Assembly (NCBI GenBank): GCA_020635435.1
Contig: JACJZU010000001.1
Location: 620,001-684,000 of the forward strand
DNA: 64,000 nt
Direction of reading: 5' to 3'
Origin: Flavobacteriales bacterium
Lineage (GTDB): Bacteria > Bacteroidota > Bacteroidia > NS11-12g > UBA9320
The translations under genes were made by a program, and so were the position numbers. The notes under the pieces were generated by a model. It made no database searches. It had not been told where the DNA came from and was given only the letters and a program-made list of their open reading frames with translations. Shown piece after piece: positions 1-7,792 of this stretch (the first letter of the stretch is position 1; every line of letters begins with the position of its first letter).

Positions 1-530
1 GATTCTTCATAGCAAATGCGCTCCAAAGCTCTGCAATAGGGTCCGTAGGAACCTTTAGAATTGGCGAGTTGGTTTACAATAGCACCAGCATCGATCAGCC
101 AGGCGATGATCGCCGAATCGGCCCAGGTAATTGCCGGGTAGTTGAAAACATTGGAGTACTTGGATTTCCCGGTGATGAGGTCGTTGATCATGGCCTCTCG
201 CGACTTGCCGAGCGTCTCAGCCGCTGAGTACAACAATTGGGCATGCCCAACTTCGTCCTGAACTTTGGCCATGAGCGCCAACTTACGGCGGAATCCCGGG
301 GCGCGTGTGATCCAGGTACCTTCCGGCAAAGCGCCTATGATCTCCGAATGCGCATGTTGTTCGATCATCCGAATAAGCTGCTTTCGGTACAACTGCGGCA
401 TCCAATCCTGAGGTTCTATTTTCTCTCCGGCCAGAATGCGCGCTTCAAATTCTGCCAACAATACGGGATCTTCTCCCTCAATGGTTTTTCCCCTTTGATC
501 GTTTGGGTCGATATAGGCGTTTCCGTACAT
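1..530 (-). CDS. paaA: 1,2-phenylacetyl-CoA epoxidase subunit PaaA (5' part, runs off window)
   Basis: Translating the minus strand from the ATG at 530 gives about 176 residues with no stop before the window edge, so only the N-terminal half is present. It begins MYGNAYIDPNDQRGKTIEGE and contains the PaaA hallmarks EPQDWMP, HAHSEI, LPEGTWITRAP, KVQDEVGHAQ and TSYGPY-like GSYGPY. PaaA is the catalytic di-iron subunit of the PaaABCE monooxygenase, which epoxidises phenylacetyl-CoA in aerobic phenylacetate catabolism in the cytoplasm. The acidic and histidine residues in HAHSEI and EVGH are typical iron-ligand positions. It lies 46 bases downstream of the TetR gene in the same direction, so the two probably form the start of a paa operon continuing beyond position 1. 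The family call is secure; the rest of the operon cannot be seen. Confidence 0.93.
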   Translation of the reverse strand, partial: MYGNAYIDPNDQRGKTIEGEDPVLLAEFEARILAGEKIEPQDWMPQLYRKQLIRMIEQHAHSEIIGALPEGTWITRAPGFRRKLALMAKVQDEVGHAQLLYSAAETLGKSREAMINDLITGKSKYSNVFNYPAITWADSAIIAWLIDAGAIVNQLANSKGSYGPYCRALERICYEE

Positions 531-576
531 AATGTATTTGTTTTATTCGTGTAATTGAGAATTGTATTTAAGCATT

Positions 577-1176
577 TCAGTTCGTAACCAGACCATAAGT
601 TACGGGGAGCTCCTTTTGCAGTCCGGTTAAAACAAACTTAGTGAGTTGGTCGGCAATTTCATTGGGTTGCAATTTCCCTTCTTCATGATACCATTCTACC
701 ACCCAATTCAAGGACGATAAGATCGTGAGGGCCGCAAAGCGCACATCCACCTCATTGAAGGCCCCTTCATCAACACCTTTGCGCACTATGGCGCGAAATC
801 CCTCTTCGTAGCGATCGCGGAGTTTAATGAATTCGTCTTTGCGGTCGTCACTCAGATACCGCCAATCTCTAAGAAATACCACGGATGCATCCGGGTGTTC
901 CGTTAAAAGCTGAATATGATTCTTCACAGCCATGGCCAATTTCTGCACGGCGTCAAAATAAATATCGTTCACCTCCCCGATCGCCTTCAGGAATTTATCG
1001 GCCATCTCGAAACAGATCGCGTCCAACAATTCTTCCTTGCCCTTTATGTGCGAATATAGCGATGCAGGCTCCACTTGTGCAGCCGCGGCAATATCGCGAA
1101 CTGAGGTGGCCGCATAACCCTTCTCGCGAAACAATGCCTGAGCTAAACTGAGTATCTCTTTTTTTCGATCGGTCAT
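577..1176 (-). CDS. TetR/AcrR family transcriptional regulator, probable paa operon regulator
   Basis: About 199 residues. The N-terminal 50 residues form a TetR helix-turn-helix (LFREKGYAATSVRDIAAAA, then VEPASLYSHIKGKEELL); the rest is an alpha-helical ligand-binding domain. TetR proteins are dimeric repressors released by a small ligand. Being the first gene before paaA suggests a PaaR-like repressor responding to phenylacetyl-CoA, which is inference from context. An ATG at 1188 would add four residues (MFVS), but it lies inside the palindrome at 1181-1192, a likely operator, so I prefer the ATG at 1176 (MTDRKKEIL). It diverges from the Crp/Fnr gene at 1300. Family certain, ligand inferred. 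Confidence 0.88.
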   Translation of the reverse strand: MTDRKKEILSLAQALFREKGYAATSVRDIAAAAQVEPASLYSHIKGKEELLDAICFEMADKFLKAIGEVNDIYFDAVQKLAMAVKNHIQLLTEHPDASVVFLRDWRYLSDDRKDEFIKLRDRYEEGFRAIVRKGVDEGAFNEVDVRFAALTILSSLNWVVEWYHEEGKLQPNEIADQLTKFVLTGLQKELPVTYGLVTN

Positions 1177-1180
1177 GGAT

Positions 1181-1192
1181 ACGAACATTCGT
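1181..1192. promoter_or_regulatory. palindromic operator candidate for the adjacent TetR regulator
   Basis: The sequence ACGAACATTCGT has 5-base arms ACGAA/TTCGT around a 2-base centre. It sits 5-16 bases upstream of the preferred TetR start and resembles the ACG-containing palindromes bound by PaaR/FadR-type TetR proteins. Binding here would block transcription or early elongation of tetR-paaA. No experimental support; read from sequence only. Confidence 0.45.
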
Positions 1193-1252
1193 TAGGCAAA
1201 TATAAAACCCGGAGATGAGAATGTCAACTATCTGAACCCGGTTCACTATTCC

Positions 1253-1260
1253 TATTTTTG
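1253..1260 (+). promoter_or_regulatory. Bacteroidota -7-like element upstream of the Crp/Fnr gene
   Basis: TATTTTTG matches the Bacteroidota -7 consensus TAnnTTTG and lies 39 bases before the ATG at 1300. No convincing TTG -33 box at the usual spacing was found, so this is a weak call. Confidence 0.3.
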
Positions 1261-1299
1261 AAGGAGTCAACAATTTGAATCAAAAAGCTCTGGAATCGA

Positions 1300-1953
1300 A
1301 TGGACGCACAGCGACTGAAAGACATATTCCCTGAATTCTCCATGGATCTGATCGAAGAGATCATAGCCTGCGGAACACACAAATTCATAGACGCCGGTAC
1401 AGAGATCATGGATATTGGCCGGCCGATCCGAGAGGTGCCTCTGTTGCTCAAAGGCAAGATCAAAGTATTTCGTCCGGATGAGCTTGGAAACGAACTTTTC
1501 CTCTACTTCCTCTATCCGGGTGATGCCTGTGCCTTGAGTCTGGTTTGTAGTGCCTCCACCGGAAGGAGCAACGTCCGCGCTGAGGCCGTTGAAGAATGCG
1601 AAGTGATGGCTGTGCCTGTTCAGTACATGGATGAATGGATGCGCAAATACCGCACCTGGTACTACTATGTGCTGGGTACCTACCGGGGACGTTTTGAGGA
1701 AGTATTGCGTACAGTGGACGGCATTGCATTCCACAACATGGACGAACGTCTGGTTCGCTATCTCCTGAAGAATCAGGAAGCCGCCGCATCCGACGAATTG
1801 CACATCACCCACCAGGATATTGCGTATGAGCTCAATTCGAGTCGTGAGGTGATCTCACGCCTGCTCAAGAAGCTGGAGCAACGCGGTATAATCAGTCTGG
1901 GCAGAAACTCCATTAAGATCCTCAAACCATTGGAAAAACTGGTTGATTTTTAG
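1300..1953 (+). CDS. Crp/Fnr family transcriptional regulator
   Basis: 217 residues. An N-terminal cyclic-nucleotide-binding-type beta-roll (about 18-125) is followed by a dimerisation helix and a C-terminal winged helix (about 145-215). The recognition helix reads SSREVISRLL; the R-E-x-x-x-R pattern matches CRP (SRETVGR), whose residues read TGTGA half-sites. There is no N-terminal cysteine cluster as in oxygen-sensing FNR, and the canonical cAMP-contact motif is not evident, so the signal is unknown. Three TGTGA-N6-TCAC-like palindromes in this window (1980-1995, 24292-24307, 30617-30632) precede sulfur and Moco genes, and the first is just downstream of this gene. That makes this protein a candidate regulator of sulfur oxidation, by inference. 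Confidence 0.9.
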   Translation: MDAQRLKDIFPEFSMDLIEEIIACGTHKFIDAGTEIMDIGRPIREVPLLLKGKIKVFRPDELGNELFLYFLYPGDACALSLVCSASTGRSNVRAEAVEECEVMAVPVQYMDEWMRKYRTWYYYVLGTYRGRFEEVLRTVDGIAFHNMDERLVRYLLKNQEAAASDELHITHQDIAYELNSSREVISRLLKKLEQRGIISLGRNSIKILKPLEKLVDF

Positions 1954-1979
1954 ATCCCATACTGTGATCGATCATTGTT

Positions 1980-1995
1980 TGTGATCGGCATCACC
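1980..1995. promoter_or_regulatory. Crp-like palindrome upstream of sulP1-moaA-moeA
   Basis: TGTGA-TCGGCA-TCACC forms a near-perfect palindrome (GTGAT/ATCAC arms) and fits the CRP-type consensus TGTGA-N6-TCACA. It is 38 bases upstream of the SulP start and 27 bases after the Crp/Fnr gene. A TAnnTTTG-like element (TAGATTCG, 2017-2024) downstream would place the site near -41, the position of an activator overlapping the -33 region. The promoter geometry is speculative. Confidence 0.55.
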
Positions 1996-2032
1996 TGCCC
2001 GAGATCAGGTTAACCGTAGATTCGCGGTTCGG

Positions 2033-3754
2033 ATGCACAGATTTTTCCCTTTTCTGAGTTGGGCCCGATCCTATGATCGTTCCTGGCTCAATGGCGATAT
2101 TGTAGCAGGACTTACCGTGGGCATGATGCTCATCCCTCAGGGCATGGCATATGCCATGCTCGCCGGCTTACCCGCTATTTTCGGATTGTACGCCTCTATT
2201 ATACCGCTATTGGTTTATGCCGTTTTCGGCACTTCGCGTCAATTAGCTGTAGGACCGGTGGCTATGGTTTCCCTCTTGGTAGCCTCAACCATTGCAGGTT
2301 TGGGCATAACGGAGCCGGCAGAATACATCAATGCCGCTCTGGTATTGGCCTTGATCATTGGAGCCATACAGCTTGCTTTGGGGTTGATCCGTCTGGGATT
2401 TTTGGTCAATTTCCTGTCGCATCCGGTGATCAGCGGATTTACTTCGGCGGCTGCGCTCATCATCGGTTTGAATCAGCTCAAGCACCTTCTTGGACTGTCA
2501 CTTCCCAAAACCAATTATATTCACCAGATCGTGCTGGAGGCCATCCGGAATTTTGGCAACACAAATTTGTATACGGCACTAATCGGTATTGCCTCCATTG
2601 CACTCATAATCGGTATCAGGAAATGGAACAGGTCTGTTCCCGGTGCACTGGTCGCCGTTGTACTAAGTACCCTGGCCGTGCGCTTCATGCACCTCGATCA
2701 TTCGGGGGTGAAGATCGTTGGGAATATTCCCGAAGGGCTGCCTTCCTTCGGGGTGCCAAAACTAAATATCGATATCGTTCGCGGTTTGGCGCCAATGGCC
2801 TTCACCATTGCATTGATCGCCTATATGGAATCGATAGCCGTAGCCAAGGCCATTCAAAAGCGGCATCGGAACTACCGCGTTGAACCCGATCAGGAACTGA
2901 TCGGTCTGGGTTTGGCCAACGTGATCGGTTCATTTTTTCAGGCGTTCCCTACCACGGGAGGATTCAGCCGCACAGCGGTGAACGATCAGGCCGGGGCTAA
3001 AACCGGACTCGCTGCAGTGATCAGCGCTGTCATCATTGCCCTATCGCTGTTGTTCCTCACACCACTTTTCTATTACCTGCCCCAGGCTGTGCTGGCTTCA
3101 ATAATAATGGTAGCTGTATTCGGTCTCATCGATGTGAAAGAAGTGAAGCACCTCTGGAAAACAGACAGACAGGACCTGCTCATGTTAGCGGTAACATTCC
3201 TCGCAACCCTGACCCTCGGTATCGAACAGGGCATTCTAACCGGGGTGGTATTATCGCTGGTATTGATCATTGTGCGAACCACCCGACCGCATTATGCCGT
3301 GTTAGGAGAGATCGACAATACGGGTATCTATAAGAATACTCGCCGATTTCCGGAAGCACGGACCTCCGACGACATACTGATCATACGCTTCGATGCGCGC
3401 TTGTATTTTGCCAATGTTCAGTATTTCCTGGACAAGATGGACGAAGAAATGGCAACGAAAGGAGAAAGCCTGAAACTGGTTGTGCTCGATTGTGAGAGCA
3501 TCAACGATATTGATTCGAGCGGAATGCACGCACTCGAAGAATTCAGGCAGCAATTACTCAACCGGGGCATTGCTATTTATTTGGTTGGCGTAAAAGGCCC
3601 TGTTCGCGATAGAATGAAACGCTCCGATTTTATGAGGCACCTGGGGGAAGCCCATTTCTTCCTGCGCGTGCATGAAGCGCTGAGGGCATTCCGACAGGAC
3701 AGTGAATCCCGCAATCCGTTGAGGTTCAATGTTGCGACCCAAAGCGATGAATAG
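2033..3754 (+). CDS. SulP family anion (sulfate-type) transporter with STAS domain
   Basis: 573 residues: about 12 hydrophobic segments (residues ~20-430), then a cytoplasmic STAS domain (~445-555). The early motif GLTVGMMLIPQGMAYAMLAGLP and the segment around SFFQAFPTTGGFSRTAVN are SulP signatures; the STAS loop has the conserved DSSG. SulP proteins move sulfate, bicarbonate or other anions across the inner membrane; substrate cannot be assigned from sequence. The Crp-like site upstream, co-direction with moaA/moeA and a second SulP in the sulfur cluster (26075-24327) favour sulfate or molybdate-like oxyanions. The next gene starts 39 bases downstream. Confidence 0.93.
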   Translation: MHRFFPFLSWARSYDRSWLNGDIVAGLTVGMMLIPQGMAYAMLAGLPAIFGLYASIIPLLVYAVFGTSRQLAVGPVAMVSLLVASTIAGLGITEPAEYINAALVLALIIGAIQLALGLIRLGFLVNFLSHPVISGFTSAAALIIGLNQLKHLLGLSLPKTNYIHQIVLEAIRNFGNTNLYTALIGIASIALIIGIRKWNRSVPGALVAVVLSTLAVRFMHLDHSGVKIVGNIPEGLPSFGVPKLNIDIVRGLAPMAFTIALIAYMESIAVAKAIQKRHRNYRVEPDQELIGLGLANVIGSFFQAFPTTGGFSRTAVNDQAGAKTGLAAVISAVIIALSLLFLTPLFYYLPQAVLASIIMVAVFGLIDVKEVKHLWKTDRQDLLMLAVTFLATLTLGIEQGILTGVVLSLVLIIVRTTRPHYAVLGEIDNTGIYKNTRRFPEARTSDDILIIRFDARLYFANVQYFLDKMDEEMATKGESLKLVVLDCESINDIDSSGMHALEEFRQQLLNRGIAIYLVGVKGPVRDRMKRSDFMRHLGEAHFFLRVHEALRAFRQDSESRNPLRFNVATQSDE

Positions 3755-3774
3755 GCAGTTTGAATCCGGGGACT

Positions 3775-3782
3775 TACCTTTG
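3775..3782 (+). promoter_or_regulatory. -7-like element TACCTTTG before the small MoaA-linked gene
   Basis: Exact match to TAnnTTTG, 11 bases upstream of the ATG at 3794. A TTTG lies at 3759-3762, but the gap of 12 is shorter than the usual ~20, so this may be an internal promoter or chance. Confidence 0.3.
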
Positions 3783-3793
3783 ATGTTCGGACA

Positions 3794-4144
3794 ATGAAAC
3801 TTCGGATCCTAGATAATTCCATACGTATACGGCTTTCTCAAACGGAGGTGGATCGTTTGAGTGCCTTGCAGGAGGTTCACGCTACAACCGAATTCCCCAA
3901 TTACCACCTGAATTACATTATTTGTCCGGTTGAAGGCTCTGATTTCCGCGTTTCCTTCAACGGTTGCGTGATCCGTGTCTCGGTGCCGGAGCTGTTGTTG
4001 AAGGACTGGAACGGGAATGAAACGGTTTCTTTGTCGGGGGAGTCTAATGAAATCAAAATTTTAGTTGAAAAGGACTTTCGATGCCTAACCGATCGCGCTG
4101 AAGACGAGAGCGATCTGTTCTCAAATCCGAACACGAATTGTTGA
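3794..4144 (+). CDS. small conserved protein linked to moaA, function unknown
   Basis: 116 residues, soluble, with no signal peptide or membrane segment. It opens MKLRILDNSIRIRLSQTEVD, a basic, strand-forming start I recognise from small Bacteroidota proteins often next to molybdenum cofactor genes, but I cannot name a function. The ending is acidic (DRAEDESDLF) and contains a single Cys near residue 96 plus the penultimate-type CysC-terminal residue. It ends 4 bases before moaA, so it is almost certainly cotranscribed with moaA and moeA. A role in Moco synthesis or molybdate handling is inference from context only. Confidence 0.75.
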   Translation: MKLRILDNSIRIRLSQTEVDRLSALQEVHATTEFPNYHLNYIICPVEGSDFRVSFNGCVIRVSVPELLLKDWNGNETVSLSGESNEIKILVEKDFRCLTDRAEDESDLFSNPNTNC

Positions 4145-4148
4145 ACTG

Positions 4149-5141
4149 ATGCCGGAACAACTCAGGGATAACTATGGGCGCAAGCTGGATTATGTGCGCT
4201 TAGCCATTACCGATCGCTGTAACCTGCGTTGTTTCTATTGCATGCCTTCCTGCGGGATCAAATTTGTAGAGCGGGACGAACTGCTGAGTTATGAAGAGTT
4301 GGAGCGTTTGATCGGGATCCTTGGAGGAATGGGTGTTCATAAGGTTCGAATTACAGGGGGCGAGCCTCTGGTACGCAGGGGAGCAATGGAGTTCATGGAA
4401 CGCATTCCAAAGATCAGCGGGGTGCAAAGCCTGCATCTAACAACCAACGGAACCTTGACCTTGCCGCATATACCGCGATTGGCACAGTTGGGGCTTGCCT
4501 CGGTCAACATCAGCTTAGACGCTCTGGACGAGGACCGGTTTTTTAAGATAACCAAACGCAAAGGACTTCAGGCAGTTCTGGAATCGGTTTCCCGCTTTGC
4601 AGACGCCGGTATTCCTACCAAATTGAATATGGTAGTGATGGCCGGTTACAACGATGAAGATATCTCGGCCATGGCTGCATTGGCACGTGACCGCGATCTG
4701 GAGATCCGTTTCATTGAAGAAATGCCTTTCAATGGCAAAAGTCATGAACACCAATTGTATTGGGATCACCGGAAGCTGCGCGATCATCTTTTCGCGCATT
4801 TTCCGGAATTACGAGCCAAAGATCGCGAAGCGAACAGCACTTCCCAGATGTACAGTGCACCCAAATGGCAGGGTTCTGTAGGTATAATTGCCGCATTCAG
4901 CCGAACGTTCTGCGGAACTTGTAACCGCTTGCGCATAACCCCAACGGGAATGCTGAAAACCTGCTTGTACGATGACGGGGTTCTGGATCTTCGTGAAATA
5001 CTGCGCAATGGAAGTTCAGACGCACAAATTGAACAAGCGATCCGAACTGCAGCGGCCCATAAACCCAAAGACGGTTTTGAGGCGGAGCTAAATCGCACGT
5101 CGCATGCAGTGAGTGAGAGCATGGCAACTATAGGTGGCTGA
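4149..5141 (+). CDS. moaA: GTP 3',8-cyclase MoaA
   Basis: 330 residues. A radical-SAM enzyme that, with MoaC, converts GTP to cyclic pyranopterin monophosphate, the first step of molybdenum cofactor synthesis. The N-terminal cluster C24-x3-C28-x2-C31 (CNLRCFYC) binds the SAM [4Fe-4S]; the C-terminal cysteines at about 255, 258 and 272 (FCGTCNRLRITPTG, then KTC) bind the second cluster. The protein ends SMATIGG, with the C-terminal Gly-Gly needed for activity in the family. The SAM-binding motif RITGGEPLVRR is present. Its stop overlaps the moeA start by one base (TGATG). moaC is in a separate operon at 42418-41936. Confidence 0.97.
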   Translation: MPEQLRDNYGRKLDYVRLAITDRCNLRCFYCMPSCGIKFVERDELLSYEELERLIGILGGMGVHKVRITGGEPLVRRGAMEFMERIPKISGVQSLHLTTNGTLTLPHIPRLAQLGLASVNISLDALDEDRFFKITKRKGLQAVLESVSRFADAGIPTKLNMVVMAGYNDEDISAMAALARDRDLEIRFIEEMPFNGKSHEHQLYWDHRKLRDHLFAHFPELRAKDREANSTSQMYSAPKWQGSVGIIAAFSRTFCGTCNRLRITPTGMLKTCLYDDGVLDLREILRNGSSDAQIEQAIRTAAAHKPKDGFEAELNRTSHAVSESMATIGG

Positions 5142-6346
5142 TGATCAAGGTAGAACAGGCCGAACAATTCATTTTGAACCGGGTTCGCGACTACGGAACG
5201 GAATACATTTCATTCCGGAATTGTACAGGGCGCATTTTGGCCGAGGCTATTCGCGCAGATCGCGACTTCCCACCATTCGATCGGGTAGCGATGGATGGCA
5301 TTGCTATTTCCTATTCCGATTTTGAGTCGGGCATACGTTCATTTCCGATCCAGGACGTGCAGTCGGCCGGTAAACCACAGTTGAGCCGTATCGAAGCAGG
5401 GGTCTGCCTGGAAGTGATGACCGGCGCTGTTTGTCCGAGCGGATGTGATACCGTGATCCGCTATGAAGATCTGTTGATCTCAGAGGGAATTGCGACCGTG
5501 CAGATCGCGGATATCCGGCAGGGGCAAAATGTACATGCTCAAGGTTCCGACCGCGAAAAAGGGGCGGTTTTGATCGAAGCGGGAATTCGCATTACAGCTG
5601 CTGAGGTGGGTGTAATTGCCACGGTAGGACGTGCAGAGGTCAAAGTGAAAAAGTTTCCCAGGGTTGCCATCGTGAGTAATGGGGATGAATTAGTTGCTGT
5701 GGATGAACAGCCCCAGGACCATCAGATCCGCCGATCGAACGTGCACATGTTGGAGGCACTTTTGGGAGGGCAGCACATACCGGTCCAACTTTTCCATTGG
5801 CCCGACGAGCCCGGAGAAATCTCGAGTGGGATCAACAAGGTTTTGGAAGAATTTGATGTGATCCTGCTGAGTGGCGGAGTGTCCATGGGTAAATTTGATC
5901 ACCTGCCTTCGGCCTTTCGCGCCGCCGGAATAAATCAAATATTTCATCGGGTTGAACAAAGACCCGGAAAACCCTTCTGGTTCGGTGAACATCCGGGAGG
6001 GACTTTGCTTTTTGCATTCCCGGGCAATCCGGTCTCGACCTTCATGTGCGCGGTGCGCTACTTCATTCCCTGGCTGGAGCAAAGTTTGGGTATAAAAGCC
6101 ACTACGCCCATGGAGGCAAGGCTGCAGAGCGATTTCTTCTTCCGACCCAACCTCACGTATTTCCTTCAGTGCAAACTGGTACGTGACAGATCCGATAACG
6201 GCGCTATTCCGGTACCCGGTCATGGTTCCGGCGATCTTGCCAATCTCCTGGAAGGGGATGGTTTCCTCGAGCTTCCCGCGGATCGCCGGAATTTTTACCG
6301 GGGTGAATTGTTCCGTTTTTGGGCTTTTCGACCGGAAAAAAGCTGA
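5141..6346 (+). CDS. moeA: molybdopterin molybdenumtransferase MoeA
   Basis: 401 residues, normal MoeA length. MoeA inserts molybdate into adenylylated molybdopterin. Visible family motifs are RDFPPFDRVAMDGIAI near residue 45, TGAVCPSGCDTVIRYED near 95-110, GSDREKG near 135, and SGGVSMGKFDHLP followed by the KPFWFG and FAFPGNPVSTF motifs in the central MoCF domain. The C-terminal beta domain follows. It overlaps moaA by one base. No mogA/moaB adenylyltransferase is visible in the window, so that step must be encoded elsewhere. Confidence 0.96.
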   Translation: MIKVEQAEQFILNRVRDYGTEYISFRNCTGRILAEAIRADRDFPPFDRVAMDGIAISYSDFESGIRSFPIQDVQSAGKPQLSRIEAGVCLEVMTGAVCPSGCDTVIRYEDLLISEGIATVQIADIRQGQNVHAQGSDREKGAVLIEAGIRITAAEVGVIATVGRAEVKVKKFPRVAIVSNGDELVAVDEQPQDHQIRRSNVHMLEALLGGQHIPVQLFHWPDEPGEISSGINKVLEEFDVILLSGGVSMGKFDHLPSAFRAAGINQIFHRVEQRPGKPFWFGEHPGGTLLFAFPGNPVSTFMCAVRYFIPWLEQSLGIKATTPMEARLQSDFFFRPNLTYFLQCKLVRDRSDNGAIPVPGHGSGDLANLLEGDGFLELPADRRNFYRGELFRFWAFRPEKS

Positions 6347-6429
6347 GTCAGGCCGCTGCCCAAATCAAACTGACCGTTTCCTAAGCGCAATTTGTATCCG
6401 CACATTTCCACACGATCTTAGTGGATACT

Positions 6430-7008
6430 ATGATATCCCTGAAATTCTCCCCAGTTAAAAAATGGACTCTTTTCCTCCTGATGCTTTGCGGAACACAGTT
6501 GGTCAAGGCTGAAGGAGAGCGCAAGGACAGTGTCCGAAGATCGGACTTTGCAAAGGATACAGGTACCGTGAAGAAAGCCATTGATACGGAAGACACAATG
6601 GTTTATGAGGATTACGATGATCGTATGATCGAAAAACGAAAAGACAACGACTTTGGAAATCAACCTCGTCTGAACAGGCATTGTACATCCGTTTATTTCA
6701 TTGATTATACACCGATCCCCAACAATTCGTTGAGCGAAGAAGTTTCACCTGAATTCCCTTTCACGAATGCAGAATCCGAAACTTCAGAGCCCGATAAACT
6801 CGTTGCCTACCCAAATCCGCTTCGGTCGGGAGCGCAATTACATACCAAAGGGGGGCAAGGAACGTTGATCTTGCGGGATGCGACAGGGAAAGTGATTCGC
6901 ACGAATTCCGCCGGCGACCCAATGAATTTGAACGTTGTACCCGGCACCTATTACCTTTCCGGGGAAAACAATGAGATGGAATTATACCGGATCATCGTTT
7001 CTCCGTAG
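6430..7008 (+). CDS. short secreted protein with a T9SS-type C-terminal sorting-like domain
   Basis: About 192 residues from the ATG at 6430; a GTG at 6421 would add three. A hydrophobic signal peptide (WTLFLLMLCGTQLVKA) is followed by a charged, low-complexity acidic/basic region (residues ~30-80) and a short C-terminal beta domain beginning VAYPNPLRSGAQL and ending MELYRIIVSP. The YPNP start, a central LRDATGKV strand and the terminal strand resemble type A T9SS sorting domains, though the final basic residue is missing and the domain is short. It lies between moeA and the LytTR system. Function unknown; a surface-exposed or secreted location is inferred. Confidence 0.7.
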   Translation: MISLKFSPVKKWTLFLLMLCGTQLVKAEGERKDSVRRSDFAKDTGTVKKAIDTEDTMVYEDYDDRMIEKRKDNDFGNQPRLNRHCTSVYFIDYTPIPNNSLSEEVSPEFPFTNAESETSEPDKLVAYPNPLRSGAQLHTKGGQGTLILRDATGKVIRTNSAGDPMNLNVVPGTYYLSGENNEMELYRIIVSP

Positions 7009-7038
7009 ATAGTATCGATTCACCTAATTTCGAACAGT

Positions 7039-7788
7039 ATGATCAAGGCCGTAATTATCGACGATGAACTAAAAAGCAGGGAAGTACTCGAAACCTTACT
7101 GAATCAGATGGTGGAGGGAGTTATGGTCATTGGGACCGCGGATTCGGTAATAACGGGTGTGCGACTGCTGGAGCGCAGCGAACCGGATGTGGTGTTTCTC
7201 GACATTGAAATGCCCCGCAAGGATGGCTTTCAGTTACTGGACGAGCTGAGACCTTTCCGATTCGAAGTTGTATTCACAACCGGGCACGATCAATATGCCA
7301 TTCAGGCCTTCCGCAACAATGCCATCGACTATTTGATGAAACCGATCGATATCGATCAGTTGCAACATGCTGTTGACAAGGTGCGCGAGAAGAAACACCT
7401 CAATCAGCTCAATTCCAATTACGAGGCCTTTGTGGCGGATGTGCACAAATCGGACGAACACAAGAGGCAAATTGCCCTACCGGGTTCGGGGGGTACAACG
7501 TTTGTAAAGATCGAAGACATCGTTTATTTGCGCGGCGACGGTGCATACACCTATTTTTTCCTGAAGAATGGAAAGCGCGTTACGGTCTCTAAAAATTTGA
7601 AGGAATACGAACGACAACTTGAGTCGGATGAATTCTTCCGGGTACATAAGTCCTTCCTGATCCACCTGCCCGAGATGGTTCGCTACGTTCGCGGCGATGG
7701 AAGCTATGTGTTGATGTCGAATGGCGACAAAGTGGACGTTTCGAAGCGGCGAAGGGAAGGATTTATGGCCGCATTGAGTAAATTGTGA
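7039..7788 (+). CDS. LytTR-family response regulator (first of two)
   Basis: 249 residues. Receiver domain at 1-120 with acidic pocket IIDDE, phosphoacceptor Asp at about 55 (FLDIEMPRKDG) and conserved Lys in MKPID. LytTR DNA-binding domain at about 145-245 with the canonical VYLRGDGAYTYF and EFFRVHKSFLIHLPEM motifs. It is followed after 4 bases by the beta-propeller kinase gene, so it is the likely cognate regulator. The target may be local, but no binding site is evident. Confidence 0.93.
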   Translation: MIKAVIIDDELKSREVLETLLNQMVEGVMVIGTADSVITGVRLLERSEPDVVFLDIEMPRKDGFQLLDELRPFRFEVVFTTGHDQYAIQAFRNNAIDYLMKPIDIDQLQHAVDKVREKKHLNQLNSNYEAFVADVHKSDEHKRQIALPGSGGTTFVKIEDIVYLRGDGAYTYFFLKNGKRVTVSKNLKEYERQLESDEFFRVHKSFLIHLPEMVRYVRGDGSYVLMSNGDKVDVSKRRREGFMAALSKL

Positions 7789-7792
7789 GCCC

